A stretch of DNA of 64,000 nucleotides from an uncultured Cellulomonas sp. (GCF_947494015.1 NZ_CANLTL010000009.1:147204-211203); one strand, 5' to 3'. Numbered from the stretch's first letter, positions 1 to 10,245 are shown. Numbers and translations: made by a program. The notes: generated by a model from the letters alone, not told the origin.

Positions 1-2
1 AG

Positions 3-995
3 GTGTCCAGCCACGCGCTCGCGCTCGGTCGCGTGCACGGCCTGACGTTCGACGTCGTGGGCTTCACGAACCTCCAGCGCGACCACCTCGACTTCCACGG
101 CGACATGGACGGCTACTTCGCCGACAAGGCGCGTCTGTTCGCGCCCGGGCAGGCCGCCCGCGGCGTCGTCGTGGTGGACGACGAGTGGGGCCGGCGGCTG
201 GCCGCGACGGCCGACATCCCGGTCGAGTCGGTGGCGACCCACGTCGGGACGCCGCAGACCGACACCGCGGACTGGGCCGTCGTCGACGCCACGATCGGCC
301 TGGACGGCGTCGGCTCCACGTTCACGCTGCGGGGTCCGGACGGCGTCCGGCACCCGGCGACGAGCCCGCTGCCCGGACTGGTCAACGTGTCCAACGCCGC
401 GCTGGCGATCGTGCTCGCGCACCGCGCCGGCGTCCCGCTGGACGTGGCGATCACCGCGGTCGGCACGGCCGGCGCGATCCCCGGCCGGATGGAGCGCGTC
501 GTGGAGCGGGCTGCCGGCCGGCCGCTCGCGCTCGTCGACTACGCCCACACCCCCGACGCCCTCGTGCTCGCGCTGGAGGCGGTCCGCCCGATCACCCCCG
601 GCCGGCTCATCATCGTCTTCGGGTCCGACGGCGACCGCGACCAGGGCAAGCGCCCCCTCATGGGCGAGATCGCCGCTCGGCTCGCCGACGTGCTCGTGGT
701 GACCGACGAGAACCCCCGCTCGGAGGACCCGGCGTCCATCCGGGCCCAGATCCTCGCCGGGGCCCGGCGGACCCGCCCGGACGGCACCGACATCCACGAG
801 GCGACCTCACGCGCCGAGGCCATCCGGGCCGCGCTCGCGCTCGCCGACGACAAGGACACCATCATCATCACCGGCAAGGGGCACGAGCCCACCCAGGAGA
901 TCGCCGGGGTGTTCCACCGGTACAACGACCGGGACGTCCTGCTGGCCGCCACGGCGACATCCACCGACCCCGCGGCCCACGGAGCCGGCGAGTGA
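3..995 (+). CDS. murE: UDP-N-acetylmuramyl peptide synthetase MurE (5' end outside window)
   Basis: This is the C-terminal two thirds (330 residues) of the Mur ligase that adds the third, diamino, residue to UDP-MurNAc-L-Ala-D-Glu in the cytoplasm. The reading frame is open to the window edge and begins inside the SSHAL motif, so the first codon here is internal. Visible motifs are [19 protein letters not shown] in the substrate region, and [11 protein letters not shown]. The residue-3 selectivity motif reads ENPR (708-719) where meso-DAP enzymes normally have DNPR, which could mean another diamino acid such as ornithine. The stop overlaps the murF GTG by four bases (GTGA), so translation is coupled. 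Confidence 0.95.
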   Translation: MSSHALALGRVHGLTFDVVGFTNLQRDHLDFHGDMDGYFADKARLFAPGQAARGVVVVDDEWGRRLAATADIPVESVATHVGTPQTDTADWAVVDATIGLDGVGSTFTLRGPDGVRHPATSPLPGLVNVSNAALAIVLAHRAGVPLDVAITAVGTAGAIPGRMERVVERAAGRPLALVDYAHTPDALVLALEAVRPITPGRLIIVFGSDGDRDQGKRPLMGEIAARLADVLVVTDENPRSEDPASIRAQILAGARRTRPDGTDIHEATSRAEAIRAALALADDKDTIIITGKGHEPTQEIAGVFHRYNDRDVLLAATATSTDPAAHGAGE

Positions 996-2557
996 TCGCG
1001 CTGACGGTCGCCGAGGTGGCCGCCGCGACCGGTGGACGGCTGCACCCCGACGGGCTCGACCCCGCCCGGATGGTGCACGGGCCGGTGGTCGTGGACTCCC
1101 GGCAGGTCGAGGCGGGGTCGCTCTTCGTGGCCCTGCCCGGCGAGCACGCGGACGGGCACGACTACGCCGCCGCCGCCGTGTCCGCCGGGGCCGCGCTCGT
1201 GCTCGGGGCGCGCCCGGTCACCGGGCCCGACGGCGCGGACCTGCCGGTCGTCGTCGTCGACGACGTCGAGCGTGCCCTCGGGGACCTCGCCCGCGAGGTC
1301 CTGCTCCGCCTGCGCACCGACGACGAGACCGGCGCGACGCGGCTGTCCGTCGTCGGCGTCACGGGCTCGGTCGGCAAGACGACGACCAAGGACCTGCTGC
1401 TCCAGCTGCTCACCCCGACCGGGCCGACGATCGCGCCGGTCGCGTCGTTCAACAACGAGATCGGCCTGCCGCTGACCGTCCTGCGCGCCGACGAGAGCAC
1501 CCGCTACCTCGTGCTGGAGATGGGCGCGAGCGGCCTGGGGCACCTGACCTACCTCACCGGGATCGCGCCGCCGGACGTGTCGGTCGTCCTCGTCGTCGGC
1601 AGCGCGCACCTGGGCGAGTTCGGCGGCATCGAGGCGGTCGCCCGCGCCAAGTCCGAGATCGTCGCCGGGCTCGCCCCCGGCGGGGTGGCGGTGCTGAACG
1701 CCGACGACATGCGGGTGGCCGCGATGGCCGACCTGGCGCCCGGCGACGTCACGACGTTCGGCACCACCGCCGGCGCCGACGTGCGCGCCACGGGGCTGCG
1801 GGTGGACCGGGCCGGGCGCGCGTCCTTCACGCTCACCGCGGGTGGCGCCCCGGCCGACGTCGCGCTGCGCCTGGTCGGCGAGCACCACGTCCACAACGCG
1901 CTCGCCGCGGCCACCGTCGCCCTGCGCCTGGGTGTGCCGCTGGCCGACGTCGCCGAGCGTCTGTCCGGCGCCGGACCGCTCAGCCCGCACCGCATGCACG
2001 TGGTCGAGCGTCCGGACGGCGTCACCGTCATCGACGACTCCTACAACGCCAACCCGGACTCGATGCGGGCCGCCCTGAAGACGCTCGCGATCGTCTCCGG
2101 CCGCGACCGGCGGTCCGTCGCCGTCCTCGGCGAGATGCTCGAGCTGGGCGAGGACCACCGCACGGCGCACGAGGCGCTCGGGCTGATGGTGGTCCGGCTC
2201 AACATCGGGCTGACCGTCGTGGTCGGCGCGGGCGCGCAGCCCATCGCCGACGGCGCCCTGCGCGAGGGCTCGTGGGGCGACGAGGTCGCGATGGTGGACG
2301 ACGTCGACTCCGCCGCGGCGTTCCTCGCCGACGAGCTGCGCCCGGGCGACGTCGTGCTCGTCAAGTCGTCCTACGGGGCCGGGCTGTGGCGGCTGGGGGA
2401 CATCCTCACCGCGGCCGGCACACCGGACGGCGCGCCCGACGGCAGGACGGCCGGCACACCGGACGGCGCGCCCGACGGCAGGACGGCCGGCACGGCGGAC
2501 GGCACGCCCGACGGCACGGCGGACGGCGCCGCGGAACCCGCGGGCACCGGCCGATGA
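992..2557 (+). CDS. murF: UDP-N-acetylmuramoyl-tripeptide--D-alanyl-D-alanine ligase MurF
   Basis: MurF adds D-Ala-D-Ala to the UDP-MurNAc-tripeptide, the last cytoplasmic step of the pentapeptide precursor. The 521-residue protein has the Mur ligase layout: an N-terminal UDP-binding domain, an ATP P-loop GSVGKTTT near residues 122-132, and the SFNNEIGLP and [10 protein letters not shown] motifs. The GTG at 992 was chosen because it overlaps the murE stop in a GTGA and leads straight into the conserved N-terminus. The last ~45 residues are a low-complexity tail built on the unit [12 protein letters not shown], coded by a 36-bp tandem repeat and absent from the family core. Its stop overlaps mraY (ATGA). 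Confidence 0.95.
   Translation: MIALTVAEVAAATGGRLHPDGLDPARMVHGPVVVDSRQVEAGSLFVALPGEHADGHDYAAAAVSAGAALVLGARPVTGPDGADLPVVVVDDVERALGDLAREVLLRLRTDDETGATRLSVVGVTGSVGKTTTKDLLLQLLTPTGPTIAPVASFNNEIGLPLTVLRADESTRYLVLEMGASGLGHLTYLTGIAPPDVSVVLVVGSAHLGEFGGIEAVARAKSEIVAGLAPGGVAVLNADDMRVAAMADLAPGDVTTFGTTAGADVRATGLRVDRAGRASFTLTAGGAPADVALRLVGEHHVHNALAAATVALRLGVPLADVAERLSGAGPLSPHRMHVVERPDGVTVIDDSYNANPDSMRAALKTLAIVSGRDRRSVAVLGEMLELGEDHRTAHEALGLMVVRLNIGLTVVVGAGAQPIADGALREGSWGDEVAMVDDVDSAAAFLADELRPGDVVLVKSSYGAGLWRLGDILTAAGTPDGAPDGRTAGTPDGAPDGRTAGTADGTPDGTADGAAEPAGTGR
2413..2493 (+). repeat. 36-bp tandem repeat in the 3' end of murF
   Basis: Two direct copies of a 36-bp unit plus nine bases of a third lie in frame at the end of murF, and a degenerate continuation runs to about 2527. 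Because the period is a multiple of three, a copy-number change would lengthen or shorten the [12 protein letters not shown] tail without breaking the frame or disturbing the mraY start. Confidence 0.85.
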
Positions 2558-3636
2558 GGGCGGTCCTCCTCTCGGGTGGCTTCGCGCTGGTCCTGTCCCT
2601 GCTCGGGACACCGCTGTTCATCCGCTTCCTCGTGCGCAAGCAGTACGGCCAGTTCATCCGCCAGGACGGTCCGACGGCCCACTTCACCAAGCGCGGGACG
2701 CCCACGATGGGCGGCGTCGTCATCATCTCGGCGACCCTGATCGGGTGGGGCGCAGCGAGCGTGGTGACCGGCAACGTGCCGAGCGCCTCGGCGGTGCTCG
2801 TGCTGTTCCTCATGACCGGGCTCGGCGTCGTCGGCTTCCTCGACGACTTCATCAAGATCTCCCGGCAACGCAGCCTGGGCCTGCGCGCCCGCTGGAAGGT
2901 CGTGGGCCAGGGCCTGGTCGGCATCACGTTCGCCGTCGCTGCGCTGGGGTTCCCCAACGAGAACTTCCGCACCCCGGCGTCCACGCAGATCTCGTTCATC
3001 CGGGACACCGGCCTGGACCTCGCCTTCGCCGGGGCCACCCTGGGGCTCATCCTGTTCGTGCTGTGGGCCAACTTCCTCATCACGGCGTGGTCGAACGCGG
3101 TCAACCTCACCGACGGGCTCGACGGCCTGGCGACCGGCGTCTCGCTGATCGTGTTCGGCGCCTACGTGATCGTGTGCGTCTGGCAGTCGAACCAGAGCTG
3201 CCAGTCGATCCTCACGGTGGGGCCGCGCTGCTACGAGACGCGTGATCCCCTGGACCTGGCGGTGGTGGCCGCGGCGATCACCGGGGCGTGCTTCGGGTTC
3301 CTGTGGTGGAACGCGAGCCCGGCGAAGATCTTCATGGGCGACACCGGATCGCTCGCGCTCGGTGGCGCGCTCGCGGGGCTGTCGATCCTGTCCCGCACCG
3401 AGATCCTCGGCGCGATCGTCGGCGGGCTGTTCGTCCTCATCGTGCTCTCGGACGTCATCCAGATCGGCTTCTTCAAGATGACCGGCAAGCGCGTGTTCAA
3501 GATGGCGCCGCTGCACCACCACTTCGAGCTGTCCGGCTGGGGAGAGGTCACGATCGTCATCCGGTTCTGGATCATCGCCGGGCTGTTCGTCGCCGCCGGG
3601 ATCGGCGTCTACTACGCCGAGTGGGTCGCGGGCTGA
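2554..3636 (+). CDS. mraY: Phospho-N-acetylmuramoyl-pentapeptide-transferase MraY
   Basis: MraY transfers phospho-MurNAc-pentapeptide to undecaprenyl phosphate, making lipid I at the inner face of the membrane. The 360-residue protein has multiple hydrophobic helices and the family signatures: GTPTMGG near residue 50, FLDDFIK with the paired aspartates, [25 protein letters not shown], and the C-terminal APLHHHFE histidine motif. The ATG overlaps the murF stop (ATGA), and the stop overlaps the murD ATG by one base (TGATG). Length and motifs are typical for a functional enzyme. Confidence 0.97.
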   Translation: MRAVLLSGGFALVLSLLGTPLFIRFLVRKQYGQFIRQDGPTAHFTKRGTPTMGGVVIISATLIGWGAASVVTGNVPSASAVLVLFLMTGLGVVGFLDDFIKISRQRSLGLRARWKVVGQGLVGITFAVAALGFPNENFRTPASTQISFIRDTGLDLAFAGATLGLILFVLWANFLITAWSNAVNLTDGLDGLATGVSLIVFGAYVIVCVWQSNQSCQSILTVGPRCYETRDPLDLAVVAAAITGACFGFLWWNASPAKIFMGDTGSLALGGALAGLSILSRTEILGAIVGGLFVLIVLSDVIQIGFFKMTGKRVFKMAPLHHHFELSGWGEVTIVIRFWIIAGLFVAAGIGVYYAEWVAG

Positions 3637-5117
3637 TGGCGCCGCAGCCGGTGCAGCAGCCCCCGGTCCCCGGCCTGCCCCCGGGGCGCGTGCTGGTCGC
3701 CGGCCTCGGCGTCACCGGACGCGCCGTCGCGGCCGCGCTGCGGGGCCGGGGCGTCGACGTGACCACCGTGGACGCCCGCGAGCCCGGCGCGGACGTGGCC
3801 GACGTCGCCGCGCTCCTCGCCGACGACGGCCTGGCCGACGTCGGCCTCGTCGTCGCCTCGCCCGGCTGGCCGCCGACGTCGCCCCTGCTGCAGGCCGCGA
3901 CCGGTCGGGGGCTGCCGGTGTGGAGCGAGGTCGAGCTCGCCTGGCGGCTGCGCACCGACCGCAGGCCCGGACCCGACGGCACCCACCGCGGGCCGGCGCC
4001 GTGGCTGGTGGTGACCGGCACCAACGGCAAGACCACGACGGTGGGCATGCTGGAGTCGATCCTGGCCGCCGCGGGCCGGCGCACCGCGGCGGTGGGCAAC
4101 GTCGGCCGCCCGGTCGTCGACGCGGTCACCGACCCGGACCTCGACGTGCTCGCGGTCGAGCTGTCCAGCTTCCAGCTGCACTTCACCCACTCCATGTCCG
4201 CGCAGGCCGCGGCCGTGCTCAACGTCGCCGCCGACCACCTGGACTGGCACGGGACCGTGGAGGCGTACGCCGCCGACAAGGGCCGCATCTTCGAGCGGAC
4301 GCAGGTCGCGTGCGTCTACAACAGCGCCGACCCGGTCACCGAGCGGCTCGTGCGGGACGCCGACGTCGTCGACGGGGCCGTCGCGGTCGGGTTCACCCTG
4401 GCCATGCCGTCCGTCGGCCAGGTCGGCCTGGTCGAGGACGTGCTGGTCGACCGCGGCTTCGCCACCCTGCGGCACACCCACGCTGCCGAGCTCGGCACGC
4501 TCGCCGACCTGGCCCACCTGGGCAGCGGCGAGGCCACCGACCCGCGCACCGGGGCGGTGCCGTCGCACGTCGTCGCCGACGCGCTGGCCGCCGCCGCGCT
4601 CGCGCTCGCGCACGGGGTCGAGCCGGTCGCGGTGCGCGACGGCCTGCGGGCCTACGTCCCGGGCGCGCACCGCATCCAGACCGTCGCCGTGGCCCAGGGC
4701 GTCACGTACGTCGACGACTCCAAGGCGACCAACGCCCACGCCGCGGCGGCGTCGCTCGCGGCGTACCCGCCCGGGGGCGTGGTGTGGGTGGCCGGGGGAC
4801 TGGCCAAGGGGGCGACCTTCGACGAGCTGGTGCGCGCCCGGGCCGACCGGCTGCGCGGCGTCGTGCTGATCGGCGTCGACCCGGGACCGCTGGCGCAGGC
4901 ACTGGCCCGACACGCACCCGAGGTTCCCGTCGAGTCGATCGATCCCGGTGACACTGGGACGGTGATGACTCGCGCCGTCGACCAGGCCCGCCGGCTCGCC
5001 CGGCCGGGTGACACCGTGCTGCTCGCACCCGCCTGCGCCTCGATGGACCAGTTCGCCTCCTACGCCGAGCGCGGCGACGCCTTCGCGGCGGCCGCACGCG
5101 CGCTCGGCGACCGGTGA
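3636..5117 (+). CDS. murD: UDP-N-acetylmuramoylalanine--D-glutamate ligase MurD
   Basis: MurD adds D-glutamate to UDP-MurNAc-L-Ala. The 493-residue product opens with a Rossmann-like GLGVTGRAVAAAL segment, then carries the ATP P-loop TGTNGKTTT near residue 130, a SSFQL segment, DHLDWHG and the late DDSKATNAHA motif. A proline-rich stretch of about 15 residues precedes the first strand. The ATG shares its A with the mraY stop codon, which fixes the start. Thirteen bases separate its stop from the ftsW ATG. Confidence 0.96.
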   Translation: MAPQPVQQPPVPGLPPGRVLVAGLGVTGRAVAAALRGRGVDVTTVDAREPGADVADVAALLADDGLADVGLVVASPGWPPTSPLLQAATGRGLPVWSEVELAWRLRTDRRPGPDGTHRGPAPWLVVTGTNGKTTTVGMLESILAAAGRRTAAVGNVGRPVVDAVTDPDLDVLAVELSSFQLHFTHSMSAQAAAVLNVAADHLDWHGTVEAYAADKGRIFERTQVACVYNSADPVTERLVRDADVVDGAVAVGFTLAMPSVGQVGLVEDVLVDRGFATLRHTHAAELGTLADLAHLGSGEATDPRTGAVPSHVVADALAAAALALAHGVEPVAVRDGLRAYVPGAHRIQTVAVAQGVTYVDDSKATNAHAAAASLAAYPPGGVVWVAGGLAKGATFDELVRARADRLRGVVLIGVDPGPLAQALARHAPEVPVESIDPGDTGTVMTRAVDQARRLARPGDTVLLAPACASMDQFASYAERGDAFAAAARALGDR

Positions 5118-5130
5118 GCCGGGGACCGTC

Positions 5131-6441
5131 ATGACGCAGACCACCGGGTACCGCCCGGCGTCGTCGGCCCGCGCCGCCGCCTCCACGCCGGTCACCGACG
5201 CCGCAGCCACCACCGGGCGCACGCCGGGCGGGACGCGCCGGGACGTCGCCGCCGCGCTGGGGCTGTGGAACAGCTCGGTGACGAGCTACTACCTGCTCAC
5301 CGGGGCGACCACGATCCTGCTCGTGCTCGGGCTGGTCATGGTGCTGTCGAGCTCGAGCGTCGAGTCGCTCGCGGACGAGAAGTCGCCGTACGCGGAGTTC
5401 CTCAAGCAGGCGCAGTTCGCGATCGTCGGCCTGCCGGTGCTCTGGGTGATGAGCCGGATGTCGGTCCCGGTGCTCAAGAAGCTCGCGTGGCCGATGCTGC
5501 TCGGCGCCGGCGGCCTGCAGCTGCTGGTCTTCACCCCGCTCGGGCTGGGTGCGGGCGGCAACAAGAACTGGATCGGCGTCGGCCCGGTCACCATGCAGCC
5601 GTCCGAGGTGGTCAAGCTCGCGCTCGCCCTGTGGATCGGCGCCGTCCTGGCCCGCAAGCACGCGCTCCTGGGGGACTGGAAGCACTCGGTCATCCCCGTG
5701 CTCCCGGTGGCCGGTGCGATGGTGGGGCTGGTGCTGCTCGGCCACGACCTCGGCACCGCGCTCATCATCATGCTGCTCGTCGGCGGCGCCCTGTTCATGG
5801 CCGGTGTGCCGCTGCGCATCTTCGCCGTCGCGGGCGCCCTCACCGCGGCGGCCGTGGTGGCGCTGGTGACCACCAGCGCCAACCGCATGACCCGCATCAC
5901 CTGCCTGTTCACCGGCACCTGCGACCCGACCGACGAGGGCTACCAGACCCTGCACGGGACCTGGGGCCTGGCCACCGGCGGCTGGTGGGGCGTCGGTCTG
6001 GGGGCGAGCCGGGAGAAGTGGTCCTACCTGCCCGAGGCGCACAACGACTTCATCTTCGCGATCATCGGCGAGGAGCTCGGCCTGGTCGGCACCCTGCTCG
6101 TGCTCGCGCTGTTCGCGCTGCTCGGGCTGGCCATGAGCCGGATCATCCGCCGCCACCCCGACCCCTTCGTGGTCATCACCACCGGCGGCATCAGCGTGTG
6201 GATCGTCGGCCAGGCGCTGGTCAACATCGGGGTGGTCATCGGCCTGCTGCCGGTGATCGGCGTCCCGCTGCCGCTGGTGTCCGCCGGCGGCTCGGCGCTC
6301 ATCATGACGATGGCGGCGATCGGCGTGCTGATCTCGTTCGCCCGCCAGGAGCCGGGCGCGGCCGAGGCGCTCGCGGCACGCCCGGGAGTCGTGCGTCGCT
6401 CCCTCGCCGTGCTGGGCCGGACCCGCGGGGCCCGCCGGTGA
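5131..6441 (+). CDS. ftsW: Septal peptidoglycan polymerase FtsW (SEDS family)
   Basis: FtsW is the SEDS glycosyltransferase of the divisome and polymerises lipid II together with its partner transpeptidase. The 436-residue protein has a ~50-residue cytoplasmic N-terminal tail and about ten membrane helices. Family motifs are visible: NWIGVGPVTMQPSEVVKLAL, HDLGTALI, the loop GVGLGASREKWSYLPEAHNDFIFAIIGEE, and GVPLPLVSAGGSA near the end. The ATG at 5131 is the first plausible start after murD and gives a soluble N-terminus before helix 1. Its position between murD and murG is standard for this cluster. Confidence 0.95.
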   Translation: MTQTTGYRPASSARAAASTPVTDAAATTGRTPGGTRRDVAAALGLWNSSVTSYYLLTGATTILLVLGLVMVLSSSSVESLADEKSPYAEFLKQAQFAIVGLPVLWVMSRMSVPVLKKLAWPMLLGAGGLQLLVFTPLGLGAGGNKNWIGVGPVTMQPSEVVKLALALWIGAVLARKHALLGDWKHSVIPVLPVAGAMVGLVLLGHDLGTALIIMLLVGGALFMAGVPLRIFAVAGALTAAAVVALVTTSANRMTRITCLFTGTCDPTDEGYQTLHGTWGLATGGWWGVGLGASREKWSYLPEAHNDFIFAIIGEELGLVGTLLVLALFALLGLAMSRIIRRHPDPFVVITTGGISVWIVGQALVNIGVVIGLLPVIGVPLPLVSAGGSALIMTMAAIGVLISFARQEPGAAEALAARPGVVRRSLAVLGRTRGARR

Positions 6442-7673
6442 CCGCGCCGGGCAGCACGGCCGGTCCGGCCGACGGGTCCGCCGGGTCCCGCGCCGTCGGT
6501 GACGCGTCGACCGCGAGGCTGCGCTCGGTCCTGCTCGCCGGGGGCGGCACGGCCGGTCACGTCAACCCGCTGCTCGCGGTCGCCGAGGAGCTGCGCCGCC
6601 GGGACGCGTCCACCGCGCTGTCCGTGCTCGGCACCGCCACCGGCCTCGAGGCCCGCCTGGTCCCCGAGCATGGCCTGCCGCTGGAGCTGGTGCCGCGCGT
6701 GCCGCTGCCGCGCCGGCCCTCGGTCGACCTGCTGCGCCTGCCCGGGCGCCTGGCCGGCGCGGTGCGCGCCGCCGGCGAGACGATCGACCGCACCGGGGCG
6801 CAGGTCGTCGTCGGCTTCGGGGGCTACGTGTCCACCCCCGCCTACCTCGCGGCCCGGCGCCGCGGCCTGCCGGTCGTGGTGCACGAGGCCAACGCCCGGC
6901 CCGGACTGGCCAACCGCCTGGGCGCGCGATGGGCCGCGCAGGTCGGCGTCACCTTCCCGGGCACGCCGCTGCCCGGCGCCCAGGTGGTCGGGATGCCGTT
7001 GCGCGCCGCCGTCGCCGGGCTCGTCGAGCGCCGGTCCGCGGACGCCGCCGGCACCCGGCGGGACGCCGCCGCCGCCCTGGGCCTGGACGCCGACCGGCGC
7101 ACCGTGCTGGTCACCGGCGGCAGCTCCGGCGCCGTCAGCCTCAACGCCGCGGTCGCGGCGGTGGCGGCGGACCTGCTGGTCACCGGCGCGCAGGTCCTGC
7201 ACCTGACCGGCACCGGCAAGGACGCGGCGGTCCGCTCCGTGCTGCCCACCGGCGAGGCCGGGCAGCGGTACCACGTCCGGGAGTACCTGAGCGAGATGGA
7301 GCTGGCGTACGCGGTCGCCGACCTGGTCGTGTGCCGGTCCGGGGCGGCGACCGTGTGCGAGCTGGCCGCTCTCGGGCTGCCCGCGGTGTACGTGCCGCTG
7401 CCGATCGGCAACGGCGAGCAGCGCCTCAACGCCGCCCCGCTCGTCCAGGCCGGCGGCGGGCTGCTGGTGGCCGACGACGACCTCGGCCCCGCCTGGCTCC
7501 GTGGGCAGGTGCTCCCGCTGCTCGCCGACCCCGGCCGGCTCGACGCGATGGGGCGCGCCGCGGCCCGGGCGGGGACCGTCGACGGAGCCGCCCGGGTCGC
7601 CGACCTGGTCGAGCTGGCCGTCGCCGGCGGCCCGGCCCGTCCGGCCCGCTCGGCGACGCCGGAGCCCCGGTGA
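6438..7673 (+). CDS. murG: UDP-N-acetylglucosamine--lipid I N-acetylglucosaminyltransferase MurG
   Basis: MurG adds GlcNAc to lipid I to make lipid II at the cytoplasmic membrane face. The 411-residue GT-B protein shows the first glycine-rich loop AGGGTAGHVNPLLA near residue 35, the HEANARPGLANR segment, a second loop TGGSSGA, and the UDP-GlcNAc-binding region CRSGAATVCELAALG followed by GNGEQRLNA. The GTG start forms a GTGA overlap with the ftsW stop. A ~25-residue Ala/Gly-rich N-terminal extension precedes the catalytic fold. Confidence 0.96.
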   Translation: MTAPGSTAGPADGSAGSRAVGDASTARLRSVLLAGGGTAGHVNPLLAVAEELRRRDASTALSVLGTATGLEARLVPEHGLPLELVPRVPLPRRPSVDLLRLPGRLAGAVRAAGETIDRTGAQVVVGFGGYVSTPAYLAARRRGLPVVVHEANARPGLANRLGARWAAQVGVTFPGTPLPGAQVVGMPLRAAVAGLVERRSADAAGTRRDAAAALGLDADRRTVLVTGGSSGAVSLNAAVAAVAADLLVTGAQVLHLTGTGKDAAVRSVLPTGEAGQRYHVREYLSEMELAYAVADLVVCRSGAATVCELAALGLPAVYVPLPIGNGEQRLNAAPLVQAGGGLLVADDDLGPAWLRGQVLPLLADPGRLDAMGRAAARAGTVDGAARVADLVELAVAGGPARPARSATPEPR

Positions 7674-9178
7674 GCGCGGGCGACGCCGCCGCGGCGGTCG
7701 CGCCGGGGGGCGTGGCGGAGCTGGGCCGGGTGCACCTGATCGGCGTGGGCGGTGCCGGGATGTCGGTGGTCGCGGCCCTGCTGCTCGCCCGCGGGCTGGC
7801 GGTCAGCGGGTCCGACGCGCGTGACAGCCCGGTCGTGGCGGCGTTGCGCGAGGCCGGCGCGGTGGTGCACGTCGGGCACGACGCGGCGCACGTGGCGGGC
7901 GTCGACACGGTCGTCGTGTCCAGTGCCGTCCGGCCCGTCAATCCCGAGCTGGCGGCCGCTCGCCACGCGGGCCTGCGGGTGCTGCACCGCTCCGCCGCGC
8001 TGGCCGCCCTGATGGCCGACCGCCGCACGGTCGCGGTCGCCGGCGCGCACGGCAAGACGACGACGTCGGCGATGGTCGCCGTCACGCTGCTCGCCGGCGG
8101 TCTCGACCCGTCCTACGCGATCGGGGGCACGGTCCTCGGTGCGGACGCCGGTGCGAGCGGTCCGCTGGCCGGTGCACGGCACGGGGCCGGGGACGTGCTG
8201 GTCGCGGAGGCCGACGAGTCCGACGGGTCGTTCCTGGCCTACACCCCGACGGTGGCCGTGGTGACCAACGTCGAGCCCGACCACCTGGACCACTACGGGA
8301 CCCGTGAGGCGTTCGAGGCGGCGTTCGAGCAGTTCGCCGACCGCATCGCCGACGGCGGTGCCCTGGTCGCCTGCGCCGACGACCCCGGCGCGCGTCGGCT
8401 GCTCGCGGCGGCCCGGTCCCGGCTCACCGCCCGCGGCGTGCGCACGATCGGCTACGGCGAGGACCCGTCCGCCGACGTCGTCGTCGCCGGGTTCCGGGCC
8501 GACCCCGCCGGCGGGTCCACCGCGACCCTGCGCACCGCCCACCCCGACCTGGTCGGTGCCGACGGCGAGGTGACGGTGGACCTCGAGCTCGCCGTGCCCG
8601 GGGCGCACAACGCCCTCAACGCGGCCGCCGCGTGGACGGCCGCGCGACTGCTGGGTGTCGCGCCGGACGACGCCCGCCGCGGGCTCGCGGGCTTCCGCGG
8701 GACCGGCCGCCGGTTCGAGCACCGCGGGTCGGCCGGGGGTGTGCGCGTCGTCGACAGCTACGACCACCACCCGACCGAGGTGGCCGCACTGCTGCGCGGC
8801 GCCCGCCCGGTCGCCGGCGAGGGACGGGTCCTCGTCCTGTTCCAGCCCCACCTGTTCTCGCGGACGCGGATCTTCGCCGCCGAGTTCGCCGCCGCGCTGG
8901 CCCTGGCCGACGCCGTCGTGGTGACCGACGTCTACGCCGCGCGCGAGGACCCCGACCCGGACGTCACCGGTGCGACGATCACCGACCGGATGCCCGGCAC
9001 GACGCCGGCCGAGCACGTGCCGGACCGGCTCGCCGCCGCGCGCCGGATCGCCGAGCTCGCACGGCCCGGGGACCTCGTCCTGACGGTCGGCGCCGGGGAC
9101 GTCACCGAGCTGGCCCCCGTCGTGCTCGGCGCGCTCGAGGACCGGGCGGCCGGCGGTCCCGGGCGGTCGTCACGGTGA
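7670..9178 (+). CDS. murC: UDP-N-acetylmuramate--L-alanine ligase MurC
   Basis: MurC starts the peptide stem by joining L-alanine to UDP-MurNAc. The 502-residue protein has the family's N-terminal HLIGVGGAGMS loop, the ATP P-loop GAHGKTTT near residue 125, EADESDGSFL, NVEPDHLDHYG, and DSYDHHPTE. The order of Mur ligases around murG matches other Actinobacteria. The GTG start overlaps the murG stop (GTGA), and its own stop overlaps the ftsQ start in the same way. Confidence 0.96.
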   Translation: MSAGDAAAAVAPGGVAELGRVHLIGVGGAGMSVVAALLLARGLAVSGSDARDSPVVAALREAGAVVHVGHDAAHVAGVDTVVVSSAVRPVNPELAAARHAGLRVLHRSAALAALMADRRTVAVAGAHGKTTTSAMVAVTLLAGGLDPSYAIGGTVLGADAGASGPLAGARHGAGDVLVAEADESDGSFLAYTPTVAVVTNVEPDHLDHYGTREAFEAAFEQFADRIADGGALVACADDPGARRLLAAARSRLTARGVRTIGYGEDPSADVVVAGFRADPAGGSTATLRTAHPDLVGADGEVTVDLELAVPGAHNALNAAAAWTAARLLGVAPDDARRGLAGFRGTGRRFEHRGSAGGVRVVDSYDHHPTEVAALLRGARPVAGEGRVLVLFQPHLFSRTRIFAAEFAAALALADAVVVTDVYAAREDPDPDVTGATITDRMPGTTPAEHVPDRLAAARRIAELARPGDLVLTVGAGDVTELAPVVLGALEDRAAGGPGRSSR

Positions 9179-10245
9179 CGCCGCCGGCCCGACCCGGCAT
9201 GCCCGTCCCGCGCGGGGCACGGCCCCGGCCCACCCCGCCGCGTCCCCGCCCCACGACCGGCCCGGACCGCGGCGGCGCGACGTCGGCAGACCCGCCCACG
9301 CCGCGCACGCCCGAGCCCACGCGCGGTCCGGTCCGCACACCGCCCGCCGCGGTGACCGTCGACGCCCGGCGCGGCGGCGCACCCACCGGCGACGCCGCCC
9401 ACCGCCCGGCGTCCGCCGTCTCGGACGCCGTCACCACCTACACCGCGGGCCGCCGGTCGCTCGGTGTGCCGGTCCGGCCGGTGGTGTCCAGCGGCTCCGC
9501 GGCGCGCTTCGCCGAGCGCGTCGCGATGCGCCGGCGCCTCGCGCGGCACAAGGTCTACCTCGCCGCGGCCGTCGCGGTGCTGCTCGGGGCGCTGGCCTGG
9601 CTGCTGCTGCTCTCACCCGTGCTGGCGCTCGACGCGGCCCGGGTGGAGGTCACCGGTGCCGGCACGGTGGTCGACGTCGCCGACGTGCAGGCGGTCGTCG
9701 CCGAGGTCGACGGCGTCCCGCTGCCGCGGCTGGACACGGTCGGGCTGCGCGACGCCGTCCTGGGCGTGCCCGGGGTGCGCGAGGCGAAGGTGTCGCGCAT
9801 CTGGCCGCACGGGCTGGTGATCGCGCTGGTGTCGCGCGAGCCGGTCGCCGCGGTGCCGCAGGCCGCGTCGGTGCCGGACGCGCCGGAGGGGTACACCCTG
9901 CTCGACGTCGAGGGCTTCGGGGTCGGCTGGACGGCGACGCCGCCCGAGGGCCTGCCGGTCGTGTCGGTGCCGGTGGTGTCCGACGGCCGCAACCGCAGCC
10001 TCGACGCGGTGCTGGCCATCCTGCAGGCCCTGCCGCCCGAGCTGGCGGCGGAGGTCGCCACGATCGAGGCCGAGACGCAGGACACGGTGCGGATGACCCT
10101 GCGCGACGACCGGACGGTGGTCTGGGGGAGCGCGGCACAGGCGGAGCTGAAGATCCGGGTGCTCCAGGCGCTGCGCGCCGCGCCCGCCGCGGCCGACGCG
10201 CGCGAGTACGACGTCTCCGCGCCGACGCTGCCGATCACCCGCTGA
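9175..10245 (+). CDS. ftsQ: Cell division protein FtsQ (DivIB family)
   Basis: FtsQ is a single-pass membrane protein that scaffolds the divisome with FtsL/FtsB-type partners. The 356-residue protein has a long basic, proline-rich cytoplasmic tail (about 125 residues), a membrane helix around residues 126-148, an extracytoplasmic POTRA domain (VEVTGAGTVVDVADV to SRIWPHGLVIALVSREPVA), and a DivIB beta domain. The GTG start forms a GTGA overlap with murC. The cytoplasmic tail is rich in Pro/Arg and probably disordered. It is the last gene of the coupled mur run; ftsZ follows after a ~240-bp leader. Confidence 0.93.
   Translation: MTPPARPGMPVPRGARPRPTPPRPRPTTGPDRGGATSADPPTPRTPEPTRGPVRTPPAAVTVDARRGGAPTGDAAHRPASAVSDAVTTYTAGRRSLGVPVRPVVSSGSAARFAERVAMRRRLARHKVYLAAAVAVLLGALAWLLLLSPVLALDAARVEVTGAGTVVDVADVQAVVAEVDGVPLPRLDTVGLRDAVLGVPGVREAKVSRIWPHGLVIALVSREPVAAVPQAASVPDAPEGYTLLDVEGFGVGWTATPPEGLPVVSVPVVSDGRNRSLDAVLAILQALPPELAAEVATIEAETQDTVRMTLRDDRTVVWGSAAQAELKIRVLQALRAAPAAADAREYDVSAPTLPITR

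Noticed and set aside
539..2611. 690-codon minus-strand frame opposite murE and murF
   Set aside because: Shadow frame in GC-rich DNA, with no domain and no start context; murE and murF are unambiguous.
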